DNA of 64,000 nucleotides. It comes from Nanoarchaeota archaeon. Lineage in GTDB: Archaea > EX4484-52 > LFW-46. A program made the translations under genes and the position numbers. A model generated the notes under the pieces. It did no database searches. It had not been told where the DNA came from and saw nothing but the letters and a program-made list of their open reading frames with translations. Location of the stretch: the NCBI GenBank assembly GCA_018897155.1, contig JAHILE010000029.1, positions 1-64,000 of the forward strand, written 5' to 3'. Below, piece after piece: positions 1 through 8,948 of the stretch (position 1 is its first letter; the number at the start of each line of letters is the position of its first letter).

Positions 1-129
1 CTGAATCCTATTGAACGGGATTTTGGATTGATACAACGATTTGTTTTGAACAACAGCGATTTTCAAACTGTAAGAGAAGGCATGAATGCTATCGGCGCAT
101 ACATAGAAAAAGAGCTATCATTTAGTTGA
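1..129 (+). CDS. Transposase C-terminal fragment (cut by window edge)
   Basis: An open frame enters from the left edge and stops with TGA at 127-129, giving 42 residues. It begins with the tetrapeptide NPIE, followed by a basic/hydrophobic helix. This pattern is typical of the third acidic residue region of IS630/DDE_3-type transposases (for example 'LNPIERFW'). The N-terminus lies outside the window, so completeness cannot be judged. The family assignment rests on this short motif only. An unrelated protein tail cannot be excluded. Confidence 0.5.
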   Translation: MNPIERDFGLIQRFVLNNSDFQTVREGMNAIGAYIEKELSFS

Positions 130-172
130 AAGTGTACTTAAGGTGGTGGAGATTTTTGATATGTGTGAGCAG

Positions 173-1513
173 TTATTGGGGGAGATACCTCATCGCTTTC
201 AGCATTTCAATAACAGAGTAAGAGGCGCGTGTCACACCCATGCTCCTCATATCTGTGTCAGTTCCAACCACATACATATTTTTTATCGGCGTTCTTACTT
301 CAGGGAATTTTATATTCGTGGATATCGCCGCTTTTTCAGGGATTAGTATTTGAGTATGCCTCATTTCTACATGATCTTCTATTCCTGGAATTGCAGAATA
401 TATTGTTTCAAGAAGGTGTTTCTCATGTTTTATCGGATCCTCATCAGGGTGTAGAAATGCGCTGAATCCTATCAGCTGTTTTCCGGCCGGTGCAAGATGC
501 GGGTCATATCCTGTTGTTGGCATTGCCCAATAGGGCGCTCCGCTGGAAAACCACAATTCTGAGCCGCGATAATTCATCGTATTAATCGGATTTTTGAGGC
601 CCAGCCATATTGTCATTGCTTTTGATTGCTTCAGTTTTTTTGCAGATGCCGCCCATTCGTTTGGCATGTCTGTAAGCTTCGGCAGGTTTTTTACCTCTCC
701 GGAATAGATTATTGTATCGCATGAATATTCTTCTTTTTTTGTTTCAACTCTAAAACCGTTATTTTTCTCAGTTAGTTTTACAACTTCTTCATTTGTTTTC
801 ACACCAACATTTTTCGTAAATGATTGAAGCACACAATTAGTTATTGTCTGTATTCCACCAAGGGGATAGCCTTGTTCATGGTAGCTTTTGTTTACCGCAA
901 GCTTGAAAAAATCAGATATTTTTTCAGTTATCTTTCTGTCGCCGTCATTAACAAGCCCGCCGGCGCTTAATATGCGCCATGCTGGAGTTTCTTTCATTGA
1001 AATGCCGCTTGAGAAATACGAAAGTGCATCAATGAGCCGCAGGCTTGCATCGCTTAATCCTTCGTCTTTGACGAAATCGTAAGCAGATATGTCGCTTTTT
1101 TCAACTACGCTTAGGTGTGTTATTGCCTTAAGAACTGTTTTTGTAAGCTTTGCTCGATCTGATTTTGAAATGGCTTTGAAGTTCATGAATCCTTTTATGG
1201 TGTTTGGGAAACGCACGAAACCTTCAGGATAACGCACATAATAATCACCATGAGGCACAAATTTTGGGGCGGAATTAAAGTATGCATCCATTAGTTTTAC
1301 GAGCGGGCCGCCATCCAGCCCGGTTATCGCATGCACGCCGGTGTCGACAAAAAAACCCGTGTCCTGGACTTCATAAGTCCTGCAGTTTCCGCCAACAACA
1401 CCGGATTTTTCAAGCAGAAGAACTTTTTTTCCTTCTTTTCCGAGAGCAAGCGCTGACAGAAGGCCGGAAATTCCCGCGCCGACAACAATTATATCATATG
1501 ATTTTTCTGACAT
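173..1513 (-). CDS. FAD-dependent oxidoreductase, phytoene desaturase/CrtISO-like
   Basis: A 446-residue flavoprotein. It opens with a dinucleotide-binding motif, VVGAGISGLLSALALG, near residues 10-25, followed by the acidic end of the second strand (LLLEKS) and a VGGNCRTY stretch. This is the layout of the phytoene desaturase/amine oxidase superfamily. A C-terminal FAD motif is visible around VVGTDTDMRSMGVTRAS. It probably acts on an isoprenoid or another hydrophobic substrate, but the substrate cannot be read from sequence. The ATG at 1513 is the only sensible start. The gene is convergent with the transposase tail and stands alone. Confidence 0.75.
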   Translation of the reverse strand: MSEKSYDIIVVGAGISGLLSALALGKEGKKVLLLEKSGVVGGNCRTYEVQDTGFFVDTGVHAITGLDGGPLVKLMDAYFNSAPKFVPHGDYYVRYPEGFVRFPNTIKGFMNFKAISKSDRAKLTKTVLKAITHLSVVEKSDISAYDFVKDEGLSDASLRLIDALSYFSSGISMKETPAWRILSAGGLVNDGDRKITEKISDFFKLAVNKSYHEQGYPLGGIQTITNCVLQSFTKNVGVKTNEEVVKLTEKNNGFRVETKKEEYSCDTIIYSGEVKNLPKLTDMPNEWAASAKKLKQSKAMTIWLGLKNPINTMNYRGSELWFSSGAPYWAMPTTGYDPHLAPAGKQLIGFSAFLHPDEDPIKHEKHLLETIYSAIPGIEDHVEMRHTQILIPEKAAISTNIKFPEVRTPIKNMYVVGTDTDMRSMGVTRASYSVIEMLKAMRYLPQ

Positions 1514-1647
1514 GTGTTTGCACCATTAATCACTGATTTTATTTAAAGATTTTGCGAGTGAAAAAAAATACTGGGCGAGGTCCGTTTCCGAGCACAATCG
1601 TTCTGATTCCTCAGTTAGTATGGTCTCTATTTTCTGTTCTTCGGGCG

Positions 1648-1926
1648 TTATTTGCTGCGTAGGCGTTTGATTGATGTATATTTTTGAATGAATGTGCATA
1701 GTTCATGTAATGCAATGATCTGTTTCATTTCCGGGCATTTTGAGTTTATGTACATACTAAATAGTTCTGTATGTCCATTTATGGGAACCAAGCGCCCAAG
1801 AGCATTCATGTGGCACTGATAAATATTATTTATATTTTCCCGAAGTATGCGTTCTACGTCATTCTTTTCCATCGGATTATTTCGTAAATACTCATTCAGA
1901 GTCTCCGGCGTGTGCACCGTATTCAC
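1648..1926 (-). CDS. Small hypothetical protein translationally coupled to alaS
   Basis: A 92-residue protein with no recognised domain. It is predicted mostly helical, has two or three cysteines and a basic C-terminus. The GTG start overlaps the TGA stop of the upstream AlaRS gene in a GTGA quartet (1923-1926), the usual sign of translational coupling. Its frame reads through with a reasonable composition. The function is unknown. The coupling suggests co-expression with alaS but not necessarily a shared role. Confidence 0.5.
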   Translation of the reverse strand: MNTVHTPETLNEYLRNNPMEKNDVERILRENINNIYQCHMNALGRLVPINGHTELFSMYINSKCPEMKQIIALHELCTFIQKYTSIKRLRSK

Positions 1927-4853
1927 CTATGAAATAGTTCTTTTAAATTATCAAACAGTTTTACGTCAAACTTTCCTTGCTTCACTTCGGCGCCACCGCC
2001 TTTTGCGCCAAGGCTTTTCAGCTTTTCGAATTCTGCATCGTTTCCCTTAAAAACAAAAATTCCTGATTTGTTCACAAGCAGGACCTTGTCAAGCCGTTCT
2101 GCAATATTGCGCATTGTTTGGGCGTCAAAATCAACAAGCTTCACATCGCCTGATTTTATCAGCTTTGCTTTTACTTCCGCAATTTTTTGCGCCAGATATT
2201 CAATGTCTTTGCGTTCTTCTTTCCAGCGCGCAAATAACTCGCGCGAGAAGTCTTCAGGATTTTTGCGTTTGATGCCTTTTGCAAATTCCTGGAGATCCAC
2301 ATATTTTTTTCCCGCTTCATATTTTATGTTTTCTTTTGAAAGATTTTCGCGAAGCTCATTTATTTTTGATTTTTGGATTGCGTATTCTTCCGCAAAGCGC
2401 ATAAGCGTTTCAAGGACTTTCTCCCTTGGCACAGAAAATATTTGCGCGATTTTCTCAATATCTTTTTCATTCACTTTAATCTGCGGGGAGAGGCTTTCAA
2501 AGAATGCATTTAATTCCTGCAATTCTTTTTGCGCGCCTATTTCGTATTTTTTTGCGGCATTTCCTGCCGCGAATTCGATGCGCACAACGCCGTCCTGTAT
2601 CTTGCTTGAGCCGATTATTTTTATGATTTCGGCTTCTTTTGTGTTTTTCAGATGCGTTCCTCCGCAGGCTTCGACATCAACGCCTTCGATTATTATCGCG
2701 CGCAGGCGCTTTCCCGGAACTGCGCCGCCCTGATACAATCTAAAACCGTATTTCTTTTCCGCATCGGTTCTTGGAAGCAGCATGCTTTGGACCGGAATCG
2801 CGTCTTTTACAATCTTGTTTGCAATCGCCTCAATTTTTTTGATTTCATTGCTGTCAAGAGAATCATAATGAGTTATGTCCAGCCTTCCTTTATCAAGAGT
2901 TTTTTCCGCACCCGCCTGCCAGATGTGGCTGCCAAGTATAATTCTAGCCGCGCCGTTTATGATGTGTGCGGATGTGTGGTGCTGAGCAAGCTGCAGTCTT
3001 CTTGATTTTTCAATATCGCACTTTACTGTTTCGCCTTCTTTAAACGAACTTGCCGGAGCTTTTAGTTCATGGATTATGACATTTCCTTGCTTAAAAACAT
3101 CTGCGATTTCAATTCCATTTATTTTCCCCATGTCGTGCATCTGCCCGCCAGATGTCGGATAGAACGCGGTTTTGTCAAGGACAATATATTTGCCTTCAAT
3201 TATTTTCAGTACTTTTGCATCGAAATTCAGCAGCGCGTAATTGTCAAAGTACAGAATATTTGTTTCAGGAATGCTGCTTAGGTTAAATGTTTTTGCCTTT
3301 TTTGTTTCCGCCTTTGCTGCAACCTTCTCATGCCTTTCCGCGACTTTTTTGTAGAAATCGTCAGGAATAGTTATTTTCAGGCCTGCAGATTTCAGCATTT
3401 CCGGGCTGATGCCGTTTGAGTCGTAAAGCTCGATCAGCTTGCTTTCGGTTGCGTCTTTTTCAGAAAGCCCTGAAACTATTTTTCGCGATTTTTCCTTTGT
3501 CTCGGCGTATTTTCTTTTTTCGACTTCAATTATCTTTTTTACTTCTTCAAGGTTTTCCAGAAGCTCGGGATATTGCGCTTTCAGGTATTTTGCATGCCAT
3601 TCGCAGACATCGTTTAAGTCTACATTCCAGCCATACTTGTTTGAGATGTCAAGCGATCTTCTAAGAAGCACGCGCAGATTGTATCCGCCTCCGACATTAG
3701 ATGGCAGAACTCCATCAGAAAGCGCGACAAGCAGCGATCTTGTATGGTCGCCGATTGAATAAATTCCTGCAAGAGGCATGATGTGCTCTTTTAATTGCTT
3801 TGCGTCAATGCCGATTTTCTTTGCGATTTGCGCCCATGTTTTTTCAATGTCTGCGACCTCATCGATATTCAGAAGGCCTGATAGCGGAAGGAATTTTTTG
3901 AATATCTCTTTATTCGGCGCGATTCCTGTCAGTTTGTAAAGCTTTTCTGAAACTGTCGGAAAAACAGTTTCATAGCTTGTGCTTGCGCCGTTTGTGAACC
4001 ATGAGTATCTTTCCTGCCCGGTGCCCATGTCAAGTACTTTGATATTAAGGTCTTTCACAGCGCCGGATTTTACATCGTACTGCATATATACTTGATTTCC
4101 GAGTTCAAGCCCTCCTGAAAAAAATTCAATTGAAGGCCCCATATTCCCTCCGCCGGCCCAAGCATCCTCATGGAATTGCAAATGCTCTTTCGGAATTTTA
4201 ACGCCTTCAGTCAGCCACGTGTATATGTGGCGCAGATAATCATGCGGCGCGTAATCCTTTGGCTTCATGAACGCATGTTGCCCAATCATGACAAATCCGG
4301 AATAATGCCTTCCGGTAATGCCTACATTATCAATATCGTTAAATCGCAGGCAGAATTGCGGCACAACAAGCGGGTTTGCAGGAGGGTCTACTTCGCCTGA
4401 CACTACATACGGCTGAAAATCATAAATCGATGCCTGAACAAAATCCGTGTCGTCCCGCCATCTTGCGGCAACCGGATATCGCGCAATCGGGGTGTAGCCG
4501 AACTTTTTGAATGTTGATGCGAATTTCTGCCATGTTTCGACATAGTCCATTTTGGCTTTTGCAGGCGTGTTTCCGATAAATGTGTAGCCGCCGGAGCAAT
4601 CAGGCTCGCCGCACACTGTTCTTTCGGAGTCTGTCGACCAGAAGAATGTTCCGCATTTCGCGCATTTTTTTCTCCGGAAGCCTTCTGCTTTGAGCACAGC
4701 TACGGGATAGTATTTTTCAGGCTCTGCCTGGGCTTTTAGCTTGAAGGCGCGCTTCATTTCTAATTCCAGCGCTTTCTGCGGCGCGATTGGGACCGGCATG
4801 CGATATGATTGGCGGGAAATTTTAATAAGCGTTGGTTTAATCACTACCGCCAA
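1923..4853 (-). CDS. alaS: Alanyl-tRNA synthetase, archaeal type
   Basis: Charges tRNA-Ala. The protein is about 976 residues, the normal archaeal length. The N-terminus has the archaeal zinc-ribbon-like segment KKCAKCGTFFW with a second pair (CGEPDC), followed by the class II catalytic core. The editing domain carries HHTSAH and the distal CGGTH zinc ligands. The C-Ala tail ends with a glycine-rich GAKGGG segment. The start is uncertain. TTG at 4853, GTG at 4844 (touching the upstream stop), ATG at 4799 and ATG at 4757 are all in frame. The ATG at 4757 leaves about 15 residues before KYYPVAVL, as I recall for family members. Confidence 0.95.
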   Translation of the reverse strand: MAVVIKPTLIKISRQSYRMPVPIAPQKALELEMKRAFKLKAQAEPEKYYPVAVLKAEGFRRKKCAKCGTFFWSTDSERTVCGEPDCSGGYTFIGNTPAKAKMDYVETWQKFASTFKKFGYTPIARYPVAARWRDDTDFVQASIYDFQPYVVSGEVDPPANPLVVPQFCLRFNDIDNVGITGRHYSGFVMIGQHAFMKPKDYAPHDYLRHIYTWLTEGVKIPKEHLQFHEDAWAGGGNMGPSIEFFSGGLELGNQVYMQYDVKSGAVKDLNIKVLDMGTGQERYSWFTNGASTSYETVFPTVSEKLYKLTGIAPNKEIFKKFLPLSGLLNIDEVADIEKTWAQIAKKIGIDAKQLKEHIMPLAGIYSIGDHTRSLLVALSDGVLPSNVGGGYNLRVLLRRSLDISNKYGWNVDLNDVCEWHAKYLKAQYPELLENLEEVKKIIEVEKRKYAETKEKSRKIVSGLSEKDATESKLIELYDSNGISPEMLKSAGLKITIPDDFYKKVAERHEKVAAKAETKKAKTFNLSSIPETNILYFDNYALLNFDAKVLKIIEGKYIVLDKTAFYPTSGGQMHDMGKINGIEIADVFKQGNVIIHELKAPASSFKEGETVKCDIEKSRRLQLAQHHTSAHIINGAARIILGSHIWQAGAEKTLDKGRLDITHYDSLDSNEIKKIEAIANKIVKDAIPVQSMLLPRTDAEKKYGFRLYQGGAVPGKRLRAIIIEGVDVEACGGTHLKNTKEAEIIKIIGSSKIQDGVVRIEFAAGNAAKKYEIGAQKELQELNAFFESLSPQIKVNEKDIEKIAQIFSVPREKVLETLMRFAEEYAIQKSKINELRENLSKENIKYEAGKKYVDLQEFAKGIKRKNPEDFSRELFARWKEERKDIEYLAQKIAEVKAKLIKSGDVKLVDFDAQTMRNIAERLDKVLLVNKSGIFVFKGNDAEFEKLKSLGAKGGGAEVKQGKFDVKLFDNLKELFHR

Positions 4854-5215
4854 TCTTCAATCCAGAAATCAAGATATTCTTCACCTACGCCGTTTTTGGC
4901 ACCATATTCTTTAACTTCTTGAAATTCCTTTGATGACCATTTTTTCTCTTGCGGAATTTTGAATACTTTATTTACGAAAGAAACATAAACGAATTTACCA
5001 TTCCAAAAATGAGCATACCGCCCATATTTTAGTTCTTTAGAGATTTTTTTAGCTACTTCTTCAATGTTTTTATCATCTGTTTCGATTTTAAATAAGTGCC
5101 AAAAGCGAGCGTTTTTTGATTCCGGACGGTCTTCAACTTTAACGTAAATTTTTCTAAATTCATTAAGTAGGGTTGGAGTATTCAATGACTCTGATAAGAT
5201 AAATCCCTTAAACAT
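4844..5215 (-). CDS. Hypothetical protein upstream of alaS
   Basis: A 123-residue soluble protein of alternating strands and helices, rich in Lys, Glu, Trp and Phe. Its stop TAG at 4844-4846 touches possible alaS start codons, so the two genes are probably cotranscribed. I recognise no family. The composition (many aromatic residues near a KKWSSKEF motif) looks like a real globular protein and not a shadow frame. The upstream region 5216-5392 is AT-rich and probably holds divergent promoters for this gene and the RNase J gene. Confidence 0.55.
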   Translation of the reverse strand: MFKGFILSESLNTPTLLNEFRKIYVKVEDRPESKNARFWHLFKIETDDKNIEEVAKKISKELKYGRYAHFWNGKFVYVSFVNKVFKIPQEKKWSSKEFQEVKEYGAKNGVGEEYLDFWIEDWR

Positions 5216-5392
5216 ACTGAAGAATTGTGGCTTGGAACTTAAAAACGTTCATTAGTTACTGAGTTATCTTTTTCAAGTATTTAGCAATATATAAACTTTC
5301 CCGCGAAAATCAAGATATGCAGAAAAATCAATCTGTACGAAAGAATAAATATAGTTCTTGTTCGAATATTATTGATGCTCTTTGGTGAATTT

Positions 5393-5464
5393 ATGAAATC
5401 ATGGAAATTTTTTAACGGAAATGCAATTTCCAAGCTTTCATTTCCAAAGTAAAAGGTGAATGAA
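5393..5464 (+). promoter_or_regulatory. Conserved 5' leader, copy 1 (before aRNase J)
   Basis: The order is: ATGAAATCAT (5393-5402), a hairpin GGAAAT-GCA-ATTTCC (5417-5431), TTTCCAAAG (5441-5449), then the Shine-Dalgarno GGTGA (5455-5459) and GAAATG. The same order recurs before the zinc-ribbon gene (59531-59586) and the geranylgeranyl reductase gene (61362-61427). The SD spacing favours the ATG at 5465 over the GTG at 5456. Confidence 0.6.
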
Positions 5465-6778
5465 ATGAAATTTTACTCAGTAAGCGGCTATAATGAAGTC
5501 GGAAAAAACATGTCTGCTATTGAAGTGGGCGATGAAGTGATAATTCTTGACATGGGAATACACCTTGACAAGATTGTGACACTGACAGAGGAGGAGCGCA
5601 AAGTTCCGACAAAAGAGCTGATTGATATTGGCGCACTTCCAAATGATGAATGCCTCAAAGGAAAAAATGTCGTTGCGATAGTGCTTTCCCACGGGCATTT
5701 GGATCACTGCGCAGCTGTTCCGAGGATGGCTGAGCGCTACGGGTGCCCGATTGTTGGAACGCCGTTTACTCTTGCGATTATAAAAGGCCTTCTTGCAGAT
5801 GATGGAAAAAGCGGCCTTGTGAAGAATTTGTGCCAGATAAACCACGGCGAAACAATGCGGATTTCAAAGAATTTTGCTGTTGAGATGGTACACATAACGC
5901 ACAGCATCCCGCAGGCGTCAATGATAGCACTGCATACAAAAGAAGGAATAATAACATATGCCTGCGACTATAAGCTTGACAACAACCCCACATTTGGGCC
6001 CAAGCCGGATTATAAGCGCATAAAACAACTTGGCGCAGAAGGCGTGAAACTGCACATAAGCGAATGCCTGCGCGTGGCAGAAGAAGCTCGCACCCCTCCG
6101 GAATATGTTGCCAAAATAATGGTTAATGATGCAATAGATCGTGCTTATGAGGACAATACCGCGGTTATCATAACGAGTTTTGCATCACACATAACACGGC
6201 TGCGCAATATAATCGAAGCAAATAACGGGCGTAGGGAAGTAATTATGCTTGGACGTTCGCTCGATTCGTACGTCAATGCCGCGAAAGAATGCAAGCTTAT
6301 TGAGGCAGACGACATCAAGATTTATGGACGAAGAAAAACTATTGCAGCGGCGCTTGAAAAAGTGAAGAGTCATCCGGAAGACTTTCTACTTATTGCGACA
6401 GGAAATCAAGGAGAGCCGAATTCCGCGCTTTCAAGGCTTGCGAGAAAAGAGTTTCCATTTGCCTTGCGAAAGCAGGATCAGGTGATATTTTCTTCAGAAG
6501 CGATTCCGAATCCGATAAATGAGGCGAACCGTTATATTCTAAAGCGCAATTTGTATGAGCAGGGCGCGCGGATAATGGAGCACGTTCACGTTTCAGGGCA
6601 TGCGCGCAGGGAAGACCACCGCGATATGTTGAAGATGCTTCAACCTCAGTATGTCATTCCGAACCACGGAGAAACAGAGCGGCTTGCGTCATTCGCATCC
6701 CTTGCAATGGAGGAGGGCTGGAAACTCGGCGACACTGTAAAGATAATGTCGAACGGGCAGAGCGTCGGGATAAAGTAG
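5465..6778 (+). CDS. Archaeal RNase J (metallo-beta-lactamase/beta-CASP nuclease)
   Basis: A predicted exo/endoribonuclease of about 437 residues. The metal-binding motif SHGHLDH lies near residues 75-81. Further metal ligands are HSIPQ and CDYKLDN. The beta-CASP region is followed by VSGHARREDHRDML and a terminal IPNHGE motif, as in the RNase J branch and not the CPSF-like KH-domain branch. Only the catalytic module is present, the usual aRNase J size. In archaea this family performs 5'-3' RNA decay or maturation. It carries the shared leader described for 5393-5464, so expression may be coordinated with the other two genes. Confidence 0.88.
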   Translation: MKFYSVSGYNEVGKNMSAIEVGDEVIILDMGIHLDKIVTLTEEERKVPTKELIDIGALPNDECLKGKNVVAIVLSHGHLDHCAAVPRMAERYGCPIVGTPFTLAIIKGLLADDGKSGLVKNLCQINHGETMRISKNFAVEMVHITHSIPQASMIALHTKEGIITYACDYKLDNNPTFGPKPDYKRIKQLGAEGVKLHISECLRVAEEARTPPEYVAKIMVNDAIDRAYEDNTAVIITSFASHITRLRNIIEANNGRREVIMLGRSLDSYVNAAKECKLIEADDIKIYGRRKTIAAALEKVKSHPEDFLLIATGNQGEPNSALSRLARKEFPFALRKQDQVIFSSEAIPNPINEANRYILKRNLYEQGARIMEHVHVSGHARREDHRDMLKMLQPQYVIPNHGETERLASFASLAMEEGWKLGDTVKIMSNGQSVGIK

Positions 6779-6779
6779 C

Positions 6780-7199
6780 CTAGAGATTGCCAAATTTCCA
6801 ATTTTCAGGCAATTCGAAAGCCTCGTTTCCTGCGCCATAGAATTCAACAGCTTGTTTTATGTGGGGGACTAACGCATTTATAAAGCATTCTGACTTGATT
6901 GAAATGTATTTTTTATACAGCTCTTCCGGAATTTCTAGAAGTTTATAGGGAGTTTTTTGCGATGGGAATACGTTTAGCAAAACCGGTTTTTTCATATCAA
7001 CTTTTAGAAATAACTCACTTTGATTATTGACTGCTACAATGCCGTTTGGATTAATGCCGTTTTGATATGCATAATTTGGCATGAAATCAAGTATACTGAG
7101 GTATGCCTTTTTATCGCGTGTTATTGGCACTGCTAAAAGCTCAAAAGGACGGCTTTTTCCGATAGTGAAGCGGGAAGTTATGTTGGAATATCCTGTCAT
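6780..7199 (-). CDS. Hypothetical protein, convergent with RNase J
   Basis: A 139-residue protein whose stop lies one base after the RNase J stop on the other strand. It has a beta-rich N-terminal half (FELLAVPITRDKKAYLSILDF) and a helical C-terminal half. There are no transmembrane segments, cysteines or known motifs. It starts with ATG at 7199, and the upstream DNA is AT-rich, as expected for a promoter. The function is unknown. Confidence 0.55.
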   Translation of the reverse strand: MTGYSNITSRFTIGKSRPFELLAVPITRDKKAYLSILDFMPNYAYQNGINPNGIVAVNNQSELFLKVDMKKPVLLNVFPSQKTPYKLLEIPEELYKKYISIKSECFINALVPHIKQAVEFYGAGNEAFELPENWKFGNL

Positions 7200-7354
7200 A
7201 TATTCACAATTCCTACTAAGTGATGAAAGTTTATATATGGAGTTTATTGAATGATTGGAAGGTTAATTTTTCAAATCATTATTTGCGCAGTTGTGCAATA
7301 TTTTCAAATTTGGTTCTCATTAAATATATAATGTATGGACACTCATAGTATTTC

Positions 7355-8275
7355 ATGATTTCAGTTTTCAAAAAAACCATTCGTGATAAAGAGCTCCAGC
7401 AGATTGATGAGCCGAAAGTGGGCTCGTGGATTTCTCTTGTTGATCCTACTGAAGAAGAAATAAACAAGATTGTTGATGAGCTGGAGCTTGACCGCAAGAA
7501 TCTTACTGATGCGCTTGACGAATACGAGCTTCCAAGAATAGAAAAAGAAGAAGGCGTAATGTATGTTCTTATAAAAACACCGATTGAAGAGCAAGATGCA
7601 ATATACACAATTCCAATAGGCATTGTCGTGACCAAAGATTACATCATAACAATAACAAAGAAAACGAATAGCGTTATAGAAAGCGTATTGTCAAAAAATA
7701 AGAACATCTGCACAACACAAAAAATCAATTTTATGATACATTTATTTCTTCTTGTGAGTGATAAGTACGATCAATATCTGAAAAAAATATCCAAGGATAT
7801 CAAGCGCAGAAAAACAAAGATGGCGGATCTTTCAAATGAAGACATAATTAATATTATTAAGCAAGAGGAAGTGCTTAACGATTTCATTTCATCTTTTTTG
7901 CCAACTGTAAATATTTTCGAAAAGCTTTTGGGCGGAAAATATATTCCGCTTTATCAGAATGACAAAGACATTATAGAAGACGTCCTCATAAATTCCAGGC
8001 AGACGCTTGACCTTTGCAGGAGCAACATAAAGACAGCAACAAACATACGTGAGGCGTATTCTACAGTGCTTTCAAACAACCTGAACAAGACAATAAAGCT
8101 CCTCACTGTTTTTACAATAATCCTTGCCATTCCGACAACAATCGCGAGCCTGTTCGGCATGAATGTATTGCTGCCGATGAAGGATAATCCGCACATGTTT
8201 TTGTACATCCTGTCTTTTGTGTTTGGAATAACGTTGCTATTGGTATATATTTTTTTCAGGAAAAAGTGGATATGA
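7355..8275 (+). CDS. corA: CorA-family divalent cation transporter 1
   Basis: A magnesium/cobalt/nickel channel of 306 residues. It has the soluble N-terminal funnel domain, a long stalk helix and two C-terminal transmembrane helices. The signature GMN appears as LFGMN at the end of TM1 (about residue 266), followed by an acidic/Asn-rich periplasmic loop (KDNPHMF). TM2 ends with the basic FFRKKW tail. The family forms pentamers in the membrane. A second, divergent CorA is encoded at 8949-10013, so this region carries two cation-channel paralogues around an HD hydrolase. Confidence 0.9.
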   Translation: MISVFKKTIRDKELQQIDEPKVGSWISLVDPTEEEINKIVDELELDRKNLTDALDEYELPRIEKEEGVMYVLIKTPIEEQDAIYTIPIGIVVTKDYIITITKKTNSVIESVLSKNKNICTTQKINFMIHLFLLVSDKYDQYLKKISKDIKRRKTKMADLSNEDIINIIKQEEVLNDFISSFLPTVNIFEKLLGGKYIPLYQNDKDIIEDVLINSRQTLDLCRSNIKTATNIREAYSTVLSNNLNKTIKLLTVFTIILAIPTTIASLFGMNVLLPMKDNPHMFLYILSFVFGITLLLVYIFFRKKWI

Positions 8276-8297
8276 TTGGCGGATATGTTTTTCGGAT

Positions 8298-8939
8298 TCA
8301 GAAAGCATTTTCAAGATGCTTCATCGCGCTTTCAAGAAACTTATTTGCGATTTTTATTCCTTCATCGGTCTTGATTTTACCCATCATCGCGCGCGTCTTT
8401 TCAATGCTTCTTGCCTTTGCTTCTGTTGGCGCAAGATTCTTTTTCTGCTCGTCAAAATATGATTTGTAGGTATCCTCAATGAAAATTATCCCGTCGGCAT
8501 CCTGCAATATTCTCTGCTCCATTCCTTCAACAGGAGTGCCAAGAGGATGCGCTTTTATGGCTCCGAATATTTTGTCGCGCGTCCTTTTATCAAGCTTGAA
8601 CTCTTCAAGAAATTGCTTAGCTATTTTCACGCTTTCTTTTGCGTGTTTTTCATCGCCTGCATCGGCGCCGATATCGTGCAGAAGCGCAGCCATGATAACC
8701 GTGAAAATATCCGCATGATATATTTCCGCAAGGTGGCGCGCGTAATTCCTTGCGCCGAATACGTGCCTGAGGTATGCTTCTTCGGGCTGCCTTGTTTTCG
8801 GCACGCTGCACCTAACAAAAGCTTCAGTTTCTCTGACTATTTTCTCCCTGTTTTCCATAGACATTAATGCGCGCGAAGTATGATAAAGGTATCTGCGTGT
8901 GTGTTGCATATGTGATTTTTTGTACTCAATCCGAAACAA
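8298..8939 (-). CDS. HD-domain phosphohydrolase
   Basis: A protein of about 200 residues with the full HD superfamily signature: a His in YLRHVFGARNYA, the HD doublet in ALLHDIGADAG, a His in IKAHPLG, and the distal Asp in LQDADGI. Proteins of this type hydrolyse phosphoester or nucleotide substrates with a metal pair. The substrate is unknown. The longest frame begins with TTG at 8939. ATG codons at 8909 and 8864 are more likely starts. It lies 9 bases after the second corA start-to-stop unit on the same strand, so the two may be cotranscribed. Confidence 0.75.
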   Translation of the reverse strand: MFRIEYKKSHMQHTRRYLYHTSRALMSMENREKIVRETEAFVRCSVPKTRQPEEAYLRHVFGARNYARHLAEIYHADIFTVIMAALLHDIGADAGDEKHAKESVKIAKQFLEEFKLDKRTRDKIFGAIKAHPLGTPVEGMEQRILQDADGIIFIEDTYKSYFDEQKKNLAPTEAKARSIEKTRAMMGKIKTDEGIKIANKFLESAMKHLENAF

Positions 8940-8948
8940 AACCAGAGC

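Noticed and set aside
4844-5215. Extension of alaS into the upstream frame
   Set aside because: The two are in different frames with a clean stop at 4844. They are separate genes.
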